Source: Podocnemis expansa
Lineage: Eukaryota > Chordata > Testudines > Podocnemididae
Assembly (NCBI GenBank): GCA_007922195.1
Contig: ML681967.1
Location: forward strand, 9,510,120-9,574,119
Direction of reading: 5' to 3'
Length of the DNA: 64,000 nucleotides
Each line of letters begins with the position of its first letter. Within the stretch, counting starts at the first letter, position 1. This document shows positions 22,121 through 33,400 of this stretch, in pieces. Below the pieces are notes generated by a model. It had not been told where the DNA came from and made no database searches. It was given only the letters and a program-made list of their open reading frames with translations. A program made the position numbers and the translations under genes.

Positions 22121-22194
22121 AGCCCCTGCTGTGGTGAATTAAAGATTCACAAAGCCTTTATTTGGATTTACTTAGCCAAATGCACCAAAGAGGC

Positions 22195-22410
22195 AACGTG
22201 CCCTAGCAGACGGCACTCAGGAACTCAGGATATTAAGCTTCTTTTCCAGGTTCTGCTACTGACTTACTATGTGATCTTGTCCAAGTCGCTTCTGTTTCCC
22301 TCCCACCTTTTGTCTGACTTGCCTCATTAGTTCATAAGCTCTTTGGAACAGAGAGTCTCTCATGTGCCTGTACAATAGGGCCTCAATCTCTGTAAAGCCC
22401 TCTAAGAGTT
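22195..22410 (+). mobile_element. MIR-like SINE
   Basis: CCAGGTTCTGCTACTGACTT, then TGTGATCTTGTCCAAGTCGC, then CATAAGCTCTTTGGAACAGA, then TGTACAATAGGGCCTCAATC follow the amniote MIR body and tail order. An antisense 110-codon frame crossing it is not a gene. Confidence 0.7.
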
Positions 22411-22724
22411 TCTCCAATATAAATGAAAATACTGTCCATTCCCAAGTAGTGGGGGAAGTGAAATGGTGAGAGCTGTGTGAAAGGAAAGGCAATTTTAGAT
22501 CACATTTTATGGGGAAATATTTCTCCTCTTCTTCTGCTGCAGTTGTGTGCTCCTGATAGATTGCTCTTTCACAATATTTTGAGGGCAATGGCTATTTATT
22601 TAAAATCACACAAATGTATGACTTTCATGAATGATTCAATCTGGGGAGAAAAAAGTAACAGCACTTCTCAAAATGCCTCACTTCCTCCTAACAAACCCAG
22701 GCTCTTGTAGGGCCAAGCCTTACG
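22411..22724. other. no feature recognised
   Basis: No gene or repeat recognised. Confidence 0.35.
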
Positions 22725-22800
22725 TGGTGTGAATCGCAGAGCTTCAGTGAATTCAATGGAGCTTTCCTGATTTACTCAAGGCGATAATCTGGCCACTACA
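22725..22800. repeat. ancient amniote repeat fragment
   Basis: GTGAATTCAATGGAGCTTTCC followed by TGATTTACTCAAGGC resembles the widely dispersed old repeat with a 'TTCAATGGGA' core. Family not named. Confidence 0.3.
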
Positions 22801-23614
22801 CTCCTCAGTTCCTTTTTCAATTCCAACAGCCCCAGAACTGCAATAAATTATTAACCAAGGGACCTGTCCAGCAGCCATGGACTGTCAGAAGACAGTAGGT
22901 CTGTGATCAGCTCCTTTCCTCAGAGGTAGGAAAGAGAATGGCATCAAGCTGCTCTGCTGACTCTGCCACCCAGAGTTTTGCACTCCATGCAGGGATACCT
23001 AGAATCTCGCTGGAGAGACAAACAGAGAAGGATCTGATCCTGTCGTCAGTGCACGCTCTCTCATTGCACGCACAACACTTTAAAATAGTCAGACATGGTC
23101 ATTTACAACTTCAGTTTAGTGCTGGCAATAGACTCAGGTCCCCAACTCACTTCCATGGGCTCACAGACATAAAATGCTAACCACTTGCAGCTGCGACTGA
23201 ACTGGCCCAGACAAAGCCCTGAGCAGAGGCAAAAGGCAGCAGGACCCATTACTGATACCACTAGCTTCATGTCCACGAAGCAGAGCAGAATATTTCAATA
23301 GGCAATAAGTAAGGTATAAACCAAGCTGAGAGTTGTGAAGCTACTGCTTGGACAACCCTGTGACGTGACACGGCAGACCCCAACCCACACCTTGCATTGC
23401 TGGCTACTTTTGCAGCACTGAAATAATTCTCAAATGGCAGACTGATCCCCTTCAGCCTAGCTCCAATACAGAAGTGCCATTCTTGACAGTCCCACCCCAT
23501 CACTCCCACTAGAATTGTGGCAACAATGTCTGGTGCAGTAAGTGCTAGGCCCTTGGGTCCAGTTTTCACTTTATAGTAACAGGGCAGATGGTGGGAGGAG
23601 TGTGACAGAACAGA
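22801..23614. other. no feature recognised
   Basis: No gene or repeat recognised. The 100-codon minus-strand frame at 23267-23569 has no domain. Confidence 0.35.
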
Positions 23615-23850
23615 GGAAGGGTGCTCTTGCAGTTAAGACACTGGACTGGAACTCATGAGATCTGTGTTCAGTTCCTGGCTTGACCAAAGGCTCCCAGTGT
23701 TCCCTTGGGCATGTCACTTCATCTCTCCCTCACAATTCTTTGTCTACCTCCTCTCGTCAATGTGAAAGCTCACTAGGGCCTGGGCTGGCATTTGTATCTC
23801 TGCAACAGCTAGCTCCTGGCTCTTTAAGGTTCCGTGATACAAATAACAGC
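23615..23850 (+). mobile_element. MIR-like SINE, nearly complete
   Basis: The tRNA-like head (TGCTCTTGCAGTTAAGACAC, then TCTGTGTTCAGTTCCTGGCT), the core (CTTGGGCATGTCACTTC) and the tail ending TGATACAAATAACAGCAAA are all present in order. It is the fullest MIR copy in the window. Confidence 0.75.
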
Positions 23851-24689
23851 AAAGAAAGCAAAGAATGTGCCCAAAACAAGCCACATGAACTTCAAAGTGA
23901 GCAAGCAATAACACCCAGTCAACATGAAGAGCAGCAGGATGAGGAGGTAAATAAGAAATAAATTATCTGGAATTTAAAAACAAAAGAAAAGAAAGAGAGT
24001 GCAAGCAAGAGAGCATGCTCAACTTTACAGGCCCAACGGCTGGTGGTAAAGGGAAGTCATTTTCCTGTAATGAGAGACGACTACACTTCGTTAACTCAAA
24101 CTTTCTCATTAATCACCTTTGCATCGCCTCTGTCTGCCTCAACACTGTCAGGCCATAATAATCTATGAAGAACATTCATTTATTTTCCAACTTCCCACTC
24201 AGTAAAGATATGAGAGACTGTAGAAATGGATTCATCCTGACATCCAGCTCTCAGCACAATGAGGCTAATTTAAATACACATTTGAGTCAAATCTCCTTTC
24301 TTTTCTCTCCTCCTTTTATTTTATTTTAAAGACTGCAGGTGCTGAGTTGGGCAATTAGAAACGACAGGCAACTGCAGAGAGAATGTCGTTGTTGTTGTTT
24401 TTAGCATGGATTCAGATTAAGGCTGTTCCTTTTCTTGCCAAACAATGCAACTGCCATGAGCTGCTTTGCTGAGTCCAAACTGAAGCCCAGATGCAAACTT
24501 GTGCCTTGAGATGGAGCTGGTAAAGGGTTGCAGGCATTCAAAAGGGCATACTTCTCTTGCTAAGCAAGGGCTGACCATTTTTTATCTTTGCCATGATGCT
24601 TGCAAAAATATGGGCAACAATAAGGTAGCTGGTGTGCCAAGACCCCCGCCGATCATGAAGATCTGCACTGTAGCATCATTTTCTTGGGC
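23851..24689. other. no gene; possibly conserved non-coding
   Basis: No repeat recognised. The stretch 24090-24330 holds several AT-rich homeodomain-like cores (CATTAATCACC, GGCTAATTTAAATAC). This is only suggestive. Confidence 0.3.
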
Positions 24690-24870
24690 TCCCCAGTCAC
24701 AGTCAGTCTGCATCCATCCATTCTTTCCCGTCTTAGACTGAAAGCTCTTTGGAGCAGAAATCATCTTTTTACTCAGTGTTTGTCCTGAGCCTACCACAAT
24801 GGGATCCCTGGCCAAGACAGGGGCTCCCAGGCTCTGCCACAACACACACAATAAATAATGAAAAACAGCA
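24690..24870 (+). mobile_element. MIR-like SINE tail
   Basis: GACTGAAAGCTCTTTGGAGC, then CACAATGGGATCCCTGGCCA, then CAGGGGCTCCCAGGCTCTGC, then CACACACAATAAATAATG match the 3' part of amniote MIR copies (compare 33320-33400 and 60475-60545). Confidence 0.65.
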
Positions 24871-26029
24871 ACATGTGCTTTTGTCATTAAATGGCTGGAC
24901 TGTAGCATGCAACATGTCTGAGCATGAAACTTCAGGAAACAAGAACTGGGAGAGAATGCAGCAAGACAGTTCCTCAGCCACACAGTCTATCGCAGGCACA
25001 TGAGACAGCTGTTCTACTCATGACACTGCTTTCACACAATGTTAAAACAAGCTGAAGATCTTGGTCCTTATCCTCAAGGTGCTTAACAACCTGAGCCTGG
25101 GATACCTAGGAGATCACCTGGAACTCCAGAATGAGGAACTCAGTTGAAAACTCCTCTCCCCAGACGCAATGGAGATATCCACTTGAAGGAGAAACCTACT
25201 CTGTGCAGAAGCCAGACCTTCAACTCCCCCCGAGTCCAAGTACCACCACAAAGCATCTCACCCCTTTTCTGGGTGCACAGTGCATTACTTTGATCTTACC
25301 TTTGCTGATCAAAAACAACCAATGTCATGCACAAAATCTTAATTTTAAGAAGTCCATATGCACTTGGCTGTCTGGGCAGGGCAAGAAAGAGAAAACCACA
25401 TGTGAAGATCATAGTCGCATCACTGGAAGGCACCCAGGTATTATGGTGATGGGCATGATTCAAATCAGAACAAGACAGGAGTTTTCACCCAAAATTTGAT
25501 ACCACCCTTAAAAGGCTTGCAGGGTTTTTCTTTTTTTGAATGGGATTTTTCAATTTCATGCTCCTGGGGTTCAACCCTTCCAACATCCAGAACGTGCACT
25601 CCTGTGAGTCTCTGCATGCCCTCAGCTCCTACTGACATCCAGTGGAGCAGGCACTAACTAGCTCATAACATTGCGGTAGTTCTCTGCACCAGGCAAGATT
25701 GAGTCCCAAGTTCAGTGCCAGGTACAAACTTCCTCCAAGAGTTTAAACGCTCATATCATGGGCTATACATGCACGTCTCATCTCCACTGGAGGAGAAAAA
25801 AAAAAAAAAAAAAAGATGTATTCTCAACTCATGCTACTTCCAACTTTGAAGAAAGCAGTAAGGGCCAGGAATCTCTCAAGCAGCCTGTTTGCATAAGTTT
25901 TGAAGCCCATTCTTTATAGACTCAAGCAAGAGCTTAGGAAACAGTCATGAACTGGGCTGATGTTCTGCAAAGCAGCCAAGTTTCACTGGAGCTTAATCAA
26001 ACTGAAATGCTGAAGGTGTTAATTTTTAC
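24871..26029. other. no gene; A run
   Basis: A run of about 19 As lies near 25796-25814. The 122-codon frame at 25131-25499 shows no domain. Nothing else recognised. Confidence 0.4.
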
Positions 26030-26165
26030 CAGACTAAACTTCAGGCATGGACTAAAATCCTCTGTATTTCAATAATCCATGTGATTTGTTGAGTAGGGAA
26101 GGACTTGAGTTAAAGTTAAGTATGTGTCAAACACTTTGCTGAATTGAGACCCTGTTTCTTTGCAG
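26030..26165. repeat. ancient amniote repeat fragment
   Basis: The stretch TTGAGTTAAAGTTAAGTATG, then CAAACACTTTGCTGAATTGA resembles an old sauropsid dispersed repeat (typical 'AAGCATGTGC...GCTGAAT' order). Family not named. Confidence 0.35.
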
Positions 26166-27128
26166 GATGAGGACAAATTGGACCCATCATATTCTCCTGG
26201 CTAAGGTCCTGTGCTCTCTGTCAAATCATGACTTGGCAGAATTGTAATAAAACCTACCCCTGTCTCAGGACTTGAGGACAAACAAATGACTAATGCTTTA
26301 GCCTCAGGGTATCATCAGAAGCCCTTAATGTGGCATACAGCTCTCATGGGTCACAGTTACACACCTGAGCAGTCCCCTATCAGTGTTACTTGAGAGAGAG
26401 AGAAGGGAAACGGCACACTACAAAGGCTACTTATACCATTCATGAGGCTCTGATACTATCTTGTTAGCTCCTGTATGAGACCAAAGTGTGAATCATTTAC
26501 AGTTGCCTTGCACACCCTTGAGATGTGTGATAGCCTTTCCCACGGCTTCTATATTATGTTTGATATATCTGATGTTTCACAAAAACATTGTATTTTATTG
26601 AAATAGTATGCAAAAAGATCCTTTTGCCTCCCACACAACTGTTTATTTTTCAGTATGATTCTGTTTTGTTAAAGATTTGATCTTACAAGGAGAGAGACTA
26701 TTTTCCATTGGGTTTTACACTTACTTTTCAAGGAAGCTACAGAACAGCTGAACATTTGATGAAGAAGTCATAAACTGACATGTAACAGAGCCAGCCAGCA
26801 CAGAGATGACTTGAGCTCATTTGCCTACTGCACTGCTAGTAGACAAACTAGTCTCAGCATCAAGTGAGTTGCTAAGCTAGATCTCAAGCGCTTTCCCTTT
26901 CTCACAGACATTTAATGAGAGGTGAAGATGCTCTGCAACTCAAAGGTTTGAGTTCCCATATAATAACATTACATCAGTAGGACACTGAAAGCGGAGTGTT
27001 GAAGTGTGTGGTGCTCCCATGAACACTGCCATCTCCCAGACTTTAGCTTTGATTTCGTCCTCAATGGCAGGATAGCGGGGTAGTTGCCCTGCTCCAGTGT
27101 CAAAGCAGTTAACGGCCCAAGGAAGGGT
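26166..27128. other. no feature recognised
   Basis: No gene or repeat recognised. Confidence 0.35.
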
Positions 27129-27720
27129 GTAGCCAACAGGGGAGGAGGCTGCAAGGCCAATCAGGGTCTAGAGGCTTGTATAAGAGGAAGACCGTAGCCC
27201 CTGATCTGAGAGAAAATGTATGTTGTTCTCTTGGTTGGAGGAAACAGGACCAGAGACAGCTCACTGGGGACTGTCAGGGTTTAGTGGGAATGCAGTCCTG
27301 ATACAAGGGAAACAGATACCTGAGGTCACAGATACGGCCTAGGGGACCTGGTGAATTGTGTGCAAAACTGGAGTGGAGGAGGTAGTGGAAGTGCTCAGGT
27401 GGAGAACATAGGGTCCCTGGGCCAGGGTTTGTAGAAGTGGATAGGCCTGAGTCTCTTCCGCCTCCCCCAGGCAGGACTGGCAGCGACCACTGACTGAAAG
27501 TGGACTGGTCTAAACTGGACCTTATCTTGGAAGGCAAGGTAATAGAAAGGACTCAGCCAAAGAACTGAGGTCCTGAAAGGACTAGAGACCATGGGAGAGA
27601 CAGAGCACAAGCCACTAAACTGATGGCTACTTGAGCAGTTCCCCAATTCCAAGACCAGGACATGCCTATCCAGCAGGTCACAGGCAGCAACCTGTTGACT
27701 ATTCTACAGGCAGATAGACA
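27129..27720 (+). mobile_element. LTR-like sequence (possible Gypsy or ERV LTR)
   Basis: The order resembles LTRs I know from turtle/crocodilian DNA: a TATA-like GTATAAGAGGAAG at about 27179, then GGGGACCTGGTGAATTGTG, GGGTCCCTGGGCCAGGG, CCTGAGTCTCTTCCGCCTCC and ACTGAGGTCCTGAAAGGA. I could not fix TG/CA ends or a TSD, so limits are approximate. It does not match the LTR family of 14892 and 48639. Confidence 0.35.
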
Positions 27721-27821
27721 GAAAAATATGTGACAGGCATTAGTGCTGGTTGAATTTTTTTTTCTTCTAAATCAGGAAAAGGTTCTAAATTTTTTAAGTT
27801 ATTTCCATTTTGTCAGCTTTA
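27721..27821. other. no feature recognised
   Basis: AT-rich spacer. Confidence 0.3.
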
Positions 27822-28145
27822 TAGATTTCAAGGTTAGAAGAGAAATCCTGTATTACACAGGCCACAGAACTTTCCCAAAATAACTCCTAGAGCAATTTTT
27901 TTTTAAGAAAAACATCCAGTCTTCATTTAAGAATCAGCAATGATGGAGAATGCACTGTGGCTTTTAGCAAATTGTTCCAATGATTAAATACCTTCACTGT
28001 TATCCCTTATTTTCAGACTGAATTTGTTTAGCTTCAACTTCAGCCACTAGACTGTTATACCTTTCTTTGAAGAGGCCATTATCAAATATTTGTTCTTCAT
28101 GTAGTTACCTGGATTGTAATCAAGTTAAAACAGGCCCTTTATAAT
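27822..28145 (-). mobile_element. CR1 LINE 3' fragment
   Basis: Antisense landmarks in order: ATTACACAGGCCACAGAACT, TAACTCCTAGAGCAATTT, AGAAAAACATCCAGTCTTC, GCAATGATGGAGAATGCAC, CAAATTGTTCCAATGATTAA, AGACTGAATTTGTTTAGC. This is a classic turtle/crocodilian CR1 3' end. Confidence 0.85.
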
Positions 28146-28424
28146 TTTCTGATTTTTAAAAAATAATAAAAATCACTATCAAAATACTATGCTTACCAAA
28201 AACTAAGTAAGGTTTTAGAAGAGAAAGCTTATGGTAAAAATTGAAGAGTTCATTTAAAAATTGTTCTGATATGTAGTGCAAAAAAAAGTAACAAAAGCCA
28301 TAGATTTTAATAAAATCTTTCATTTTCATACAAAAGGCCTTTTTCGACTAAAAAAATAGTTTAAAATCCTTTAACATTTCCAATAAGCATCTTTGACCTC
28401 CTTAGAGCATCTCAAAATTTTATA
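28146..28424. other. no feature recognised; AT-rich
   Basis: AT-rich, nothing recognised. Confidence 0.35.
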
Positions 28425-28560
28425 CATACATTAGTTAAACCCTTACAGGGAAGCTGAGTCACAGACAAGGCAACCTTCATGGTTACACACCCAAGTCAGT
28501 CACAGAGCAGGGAGTGGAACTCCCAACCTATGTTCTAACCACAAAAGCACATGAAAGGGC
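28425..28560 (-). mobile_element. MIR-like SINE fragment
   Basis: GGGAAGCTGAGTCACAGACA, then CACCCAAGTCAGTCACAGAG, then AGTGGAACTCCCAACC match the antisense MIR core and head. Confidence 0.6.
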
Positions 28561-28664
28561 AAGCTCAAGGCCAAATATTCCACTCGTGAAAACTGGAGTA
28601 ACTCCCCTGAAGTCAGTTTACAGCAGCTGAGGACCTGGCCCTAATAACAACATATTATTAGGAT

Positions 28665-30160
28665 GCTGAGGGAGCTGGCTGATGTGATTGCAGACCACTG
28701 GTCATTATCTGTGTAAACTTGGCTTGTGGTGATCAGGGAGGTGCTCAGTGATTGGAGAAAAGGCAAATATAGTGCCCGTCTTTAAAAAAGGAAAGGAGGC
28801 ATATCCAGGGAACTACAGACCAATCAACCTCACCTCATTCCCAGAAAAATCATGGAGCAGGCCCTCAAGGAATCCATTTTGGAAAAAATGGAAGAGAGGA
28901 AGGTGATCAGGAAAAAATCAACATGGACTCACCATGTGCAAGTCATGCCCGATCAACATGATTGCCTTCTACGATAAGATGAGTGGCTCTGTGGATGTGA
29001 GGAAATTGGTGGACATGATATTTCTTGACTTTAGCAATGCTTTTGATACAGTATCCCACAGTGGTCTTGCTAGCAAGTTAAAGAAGTGTAGGTTAGGTGA
29101 ATGGACTGTAAGGTGGACAGAAAGCTGGCTAGATCATTAGGCTCAACAAGTCATGATCAGTGCCTTGATATCTAATTGGCAGTCAGTCAAGCAGAGTGCT
29201 CCAGAGGTCAGTCCTGGACCCAGATTTTTTTTTCAACATCTTTTTTAATGATCTGGATGATGGGGTGGATTGCAAACTCCGCAAGTTTGTGGATGACATT
29301 AAGCTGGGGGGAGTGGTAGATACACTGGCAGGCAGGGATAGGATACAGAGTGACCTAGATAAACTGTGGGATTGGACCAAAAGAAATCTGATGAGGTTTT
29401 AGAAGAACCAGCACAGAGTCCTGCACTTAGGATGGAAGAATCCCATGTACGGCTACAGACTGGGGACCAACCAGGTAAGTAGCAATTCTGTAGAAAAGGA
29501 CTTGTGGGTTTCAGTGAACAAGAGGTTGGACATGTGTCAATAATGTGCCCTTGTTGCCAATGGCATAGTATGCTGCATTAGTAGAAGCACTGCGAGCAGA
29601 TTGAGGGATGTGATTATTCCCTGGTATTTGGCACTGGTGAGGATACATCTGGAGTATTGTGTCCAGTTCGGGCGCCCCCACCACAGAAAGAATGTGGTCA
29701 AACTGAAGAGAGTGAAGTGGAAGGCAACAAAAATAATTAGAGGAATGGGATACATGACTTATGAGGAAAGCCTGAGGTAACTAGGTTTATTTAGTCATAA
29801 GAAGAGAAGAGCGAGGGGGGATTTGATAGTGGTCTTCAACTACGTCAAAGGGGGTTCCGAAAAGGATGGGAGCTAGGCTGTTCTCAGTGGTGGCAGATGA
29901 GAGGTGGAGGAGCAATGGTCTCAAACTGCAGTGGAGGAGGTTTAGGTCGAATATTAGGAAAATCTTTTTCATTAGGAGCATGATAAAGCACCAGAAGAGT
30001 TACCAAGGAAGGTTGTAGAATCTCAATCCTTAGAGTCTTTTAAGGCCTGCTTGACAAAGCCCTGGTTGGGATAATTTAATTGGAATTGGCTCTGCTTTGA
30101 GCAGGGGTTGGACCAGATACCTTCTGAGGTCCTTTCCAAACCCAATCTTCTATGATTCTA
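28665..30160 (+). mobile_element. CR1 LINE, 5'-truncated, about 1.5 kb
   Basis: A sense CR1 that starts inside ORF2 at the beginning of the RT domain (MLRELADVIA) and runs to the 3' end, finishing CTATGATTCTAT. The 3' UTR carries the hallmark GGTTGGACCAGATACCTTCTGAGGTCC run near 30105. It is the longest single uninterrupted CR1 here. Stops and frameshifts throughout show it is inactive. The 3' tail is followed by AT-rich sequence. No TSD identified. Confidence 0.9.
28680..29800 (+). pseudogene. CR1 ORF2 reverse transcriptase relic
   Basis: RT motifs are readable in broken frames. LDFSNAFDTVSH at 29024-29059 contains the first conserved aspartate block. RSVLDPDFFFNIFFNDLDDG is a degraded form of the usual QGSVLGP...NDLD motif. 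The catalytic box is FVDDIKLGG at 29286-29312, with both aspartates intact. It is followed by GRDRIQSDLDKLWDW and RNLMRF, then a stop where FN would be expected. The downstream thumb region (about 29400-29800) is frameshifted. CR1 RT copies its own RNA at the nicked target. Confidence 0.85.
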
Positions 30161-33077
30161 TATTCAAAAATGTAATGTGTAAAAAAGTGAGCAGAGAGGT
30201 TCAACCTCGCAGAAGAGCAAATCCAAAATGGCAGCCACACTCTTTTCAACACTATAAATTACAGCCTTGGCCTTATAGAGCTGTATGAATCACAGGCTTT
30301 TACAGCCTCATACTTCATGCTATGTTGTCTGTCAGCTAGCAGAACAATGCCATGTGTCACTGCAGAATATCACACTTAGAACTCTACACTTTCAAAGGGA
30401 ACAAGCACAATTCCGCTGTAGCGAGATGTCTTCAAAACTCCCCAGGGTTTGCTAGTTTGCTGGGAGAAGAAAGTTTTAGAACTGTCTGGAAATCAAACAG
30501 CAGAATATAAAAAAAGAAAATGTAAAAAGCTTAGCCAACATTCTCTGTAATTGAAAGTCTCCAATAAATGGAATCTCATCCAACATCAACAGTAAATAAA
30601 CCACCAGGAGGGTAAAAGGACATTTGAAAGATGAGATTTAATTTTAAAAAGCAGGTTTTTCCTCTTCTTAAGATCTTAGGTAAGCCAGGAGAGATGATGC
30701 AGGCCTAGATCCTACGACACACCCCATGATGCAGACTGACCCAAGAGCTTATTTACATCAACAAGGCTCTACATACGGAGGGACATGCATCCCAACATTT
30801 TAGTAACTCAGCTTTATGCCTCTGGATTCCATGATAGTTTCTGACTGTGTACATCTCCTTTAGTTTACTGCTGTGTGGTGTCTATACACCATATACAGTT
30901 CTTATACATTACATGTTTCCAATTATGGCTAAAAGAGCACTAATTTGTTGAAGATGGCGTGGGGACGTGCAATGATTAACTGACAATACTTCTCTCTGAA
31001 TATGCAGATAAGCCAGTGAGTCATTCCCCTTTTGCTAGTAAATGTATTCCTTAAGTGTTTCATGCCACAAAACAGCAGCTTGAAGTGCATTTCAGGAACT
31101 ACAGTCCTCATTGTGCCTTGCCCTCAGGTTTTTTCTAATCTGACAGGGAAAGAAAGAGGGGGAGGGAAGAGGCAACCAGCTGGTGGGAGTGTGTCTATAA
31201 TATATCAATGAACTCAGTGTTTCAGCTCAGATCTCCTTATTTCCCCTCCTCCATGATTCCCTAGCAATCTGTAGAGTTCTCCTCCAGTAGTCCACCTCTA
31301 AATAAGGATTTGCAAGGTTTATCTCAATAGCATGAGAGCATTTGCCCGCCACGAGCTTGTCTGAAATAGGGGGTGTCTCTTGAAGTGACTACACCTAGTT
31401 TCTGACAGGCCCACTGACAGTTTGGCCTGCTCGGGCCCTACGCTCACACAGAGGAAATCATATTCCCTGAGCAACTTAAACCAAAGTGTGGCCAGCAATG
31501 GACCTCGAACAAGCCTCACTTTCTGGACTATGGTAAAGGGAAGATCTTTCCCTAATTCCTCCTTCCCTTCACCCAGGAACTAGCATTTGATAGAAGCTGT
31601 CAGCCTGTTTAATTTGGCCTGCTGGGTCCTGATTGGCTGCTCCTAGCTCTTCTAGACACTGGGGGACAAAGTTTTCTTAAAGATCTCCTTCTGTGGGGAG
31701 GTGGGGGTGCACCAAGGCAACAGCATCTCTGACAGGGGGCAACAAATGCCTAGAAAACCCTGTAACAGTCCACTACTGCTATACTTCCCTCTAAGTACCT
31801 TAGGCTTCCAGGGTTATCACAAGGCAAGCTGTAAACTCAGCTTAAAAAAACCCCACAATCATGCTTCTCTGACTGGCCACTGGAGGAAAGCCATCTGCAG
31901 AACAGACGAGCAGCCATTGCTGGGACCTGAATGAAGAACAACTGAACAAGCCACCCTAGTTGAGGAGGTATGCAGCACTAAGCTCCAGTGCAGTAGAGGT
32001 CCTTGGGCGGAGAACACCAGCTCTTCCAACAGCAAGCTTAATGGTGTGGAGTGATTCTTCTCTAGAGATTACAGGCCTGCTAGGTCCTCTTCATCTCCAT
32101 TCTCTGAAGTTACTGGAGCCATTTAGGGGTCTCTGAGATTAGACTACATACTTTTGTCACTGCTAGAAGCTAAAGAAGAGCATGCTGGAGACCACTAACT
32201 AATGGCTCACTCCTGCCACTGGGAGAGAAACATACGCTCCCCTCTTTTGCAGTCTTTCAATCCCTGTACAACACCCACAGTTCATTTCACTGCAGTAGGC
32301 TGCTGTGTCTTCTCTCCAAGTGAATGCAAACTAGCAACATATAGAAGTGATCAGTGTGGGAATAGTTGTCCCATTTCTTTCTGCTACAATTGGACTTTGA
32401 ACAGAGAAGAGAAGCTTTGCAACTTCTTTATATTTTGGTAGGTGGGGCTACATTTTGGACCACCACTAGCCCCTGAAACAGTCCTTAGAACACATCAGGG
32501 TAGAAATAGCTTTTCTCAGGATATTAGAAAGGTTGAACAAAAGCCAGATGAGGGGAGAGGTGTCCTTCATCAGCTCTCTCAAGATCAGTCCTGGGTCAGC
32601 AGCTGGATGGGAGAGTGATAAGGAACTGATGCTGATTCACCTGGGGAAAAGTTCTTTCCAAGTCTATACTACACTAACTCCCAACCATCATCTTTTAGAT
32701 GAGAAGGAACTTGACCACTAATGGCCACTAAAGCTCCCATAGCACTTCCTGTAAGGGATGGGCATTTTGCTCTTAGCCAGAGTCCAGCGTTCACAACCAC
32801 ATCCTGTGTAGTTAAATTCCCAACCACTTGGGCTGAAAAGGAAGCTCAGCTTCTGGCCTGGTCAGTCCTCAGGCACTCTGCTGAGATTGCCTATAGTACT
32901 TCATAAATGGGGTGCAGGTTGTCTTTGGAACTAGAACGAGGTTAGCAACTTCTTTCCTACGTGCCGCCTTCCTACCAGTCCAGCATTGTTCTTTACAACT
33001 TCTCACCTGCCCAAGAGACAGTTTTCCTTTCCTGCTTGAGTAATGGCTCTTCAGAGGAGGGACTGTCTCCCTACAGG
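30161..33077. other. no feature recognised
   Basis: Nearly 3 kb with no gene or recognised repeat. Frames are all under 80 codons. Confidence 0.4.
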
Positions 33078-33300
33078 TACATCTACACAGCCCCTGGAAG
33101 CAAGTCTCCTGGCCTGGATTGACAGACTTGGACTAATGTGGCTCATGCTAGCCCTCTAAAATAGCTCTGTAAACAGGGCTTTGAAGTTGGAGATCAGACT
33201 CTGAGCTCAACCATTTCTTTCATTCAGTGGGCTGTCCTTGCATCTCTTTTGAGAGTACTGGCACAAGGCCAGGCTAGCACATGTTTGTTGACCCAGACTA
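33078..33300. mobile_element. possible TIR DNA element (GTACATCTACAC end)
   Basis: GTACATCTACACAGCCCC opens a stretch with CTCATGCTAGCCCTCTAAAA and TAGCTCTGTAAACAGGGCTT. This is an order I associate with non-autonomous DNA elements of turtles and crocodilians. The right end is not resolved. Confidence 0.4.
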
Positions 33301-33319
33301 GGAGGCTCACTTCCACTGG

Positions 33320-33400
33320 TTGTGTACAGCGCCTAGCACAACGGAGCCCTGTTTTCCATACGAGCCTCTAGAGATTCCTGCAATACAAACAACAACAGTT
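33320..33400 (+). mobile_element. MIR-like SINE tail
   Basis: GTACAGCGCCTAGCACAACG, then GAGCCCTG, then CTGCAATACAAACAACAAC is a well-preserved 3' tail of the amniote MIR type. Confidence 0.6.

Noticed and set aside
27129..27720. second ERV LTR family as a firm call
   Set aside because: It resembles LTRs in layout, but TG/CA ends and a TSD could not be fixed. It is kept only as a low-confidence candidate.
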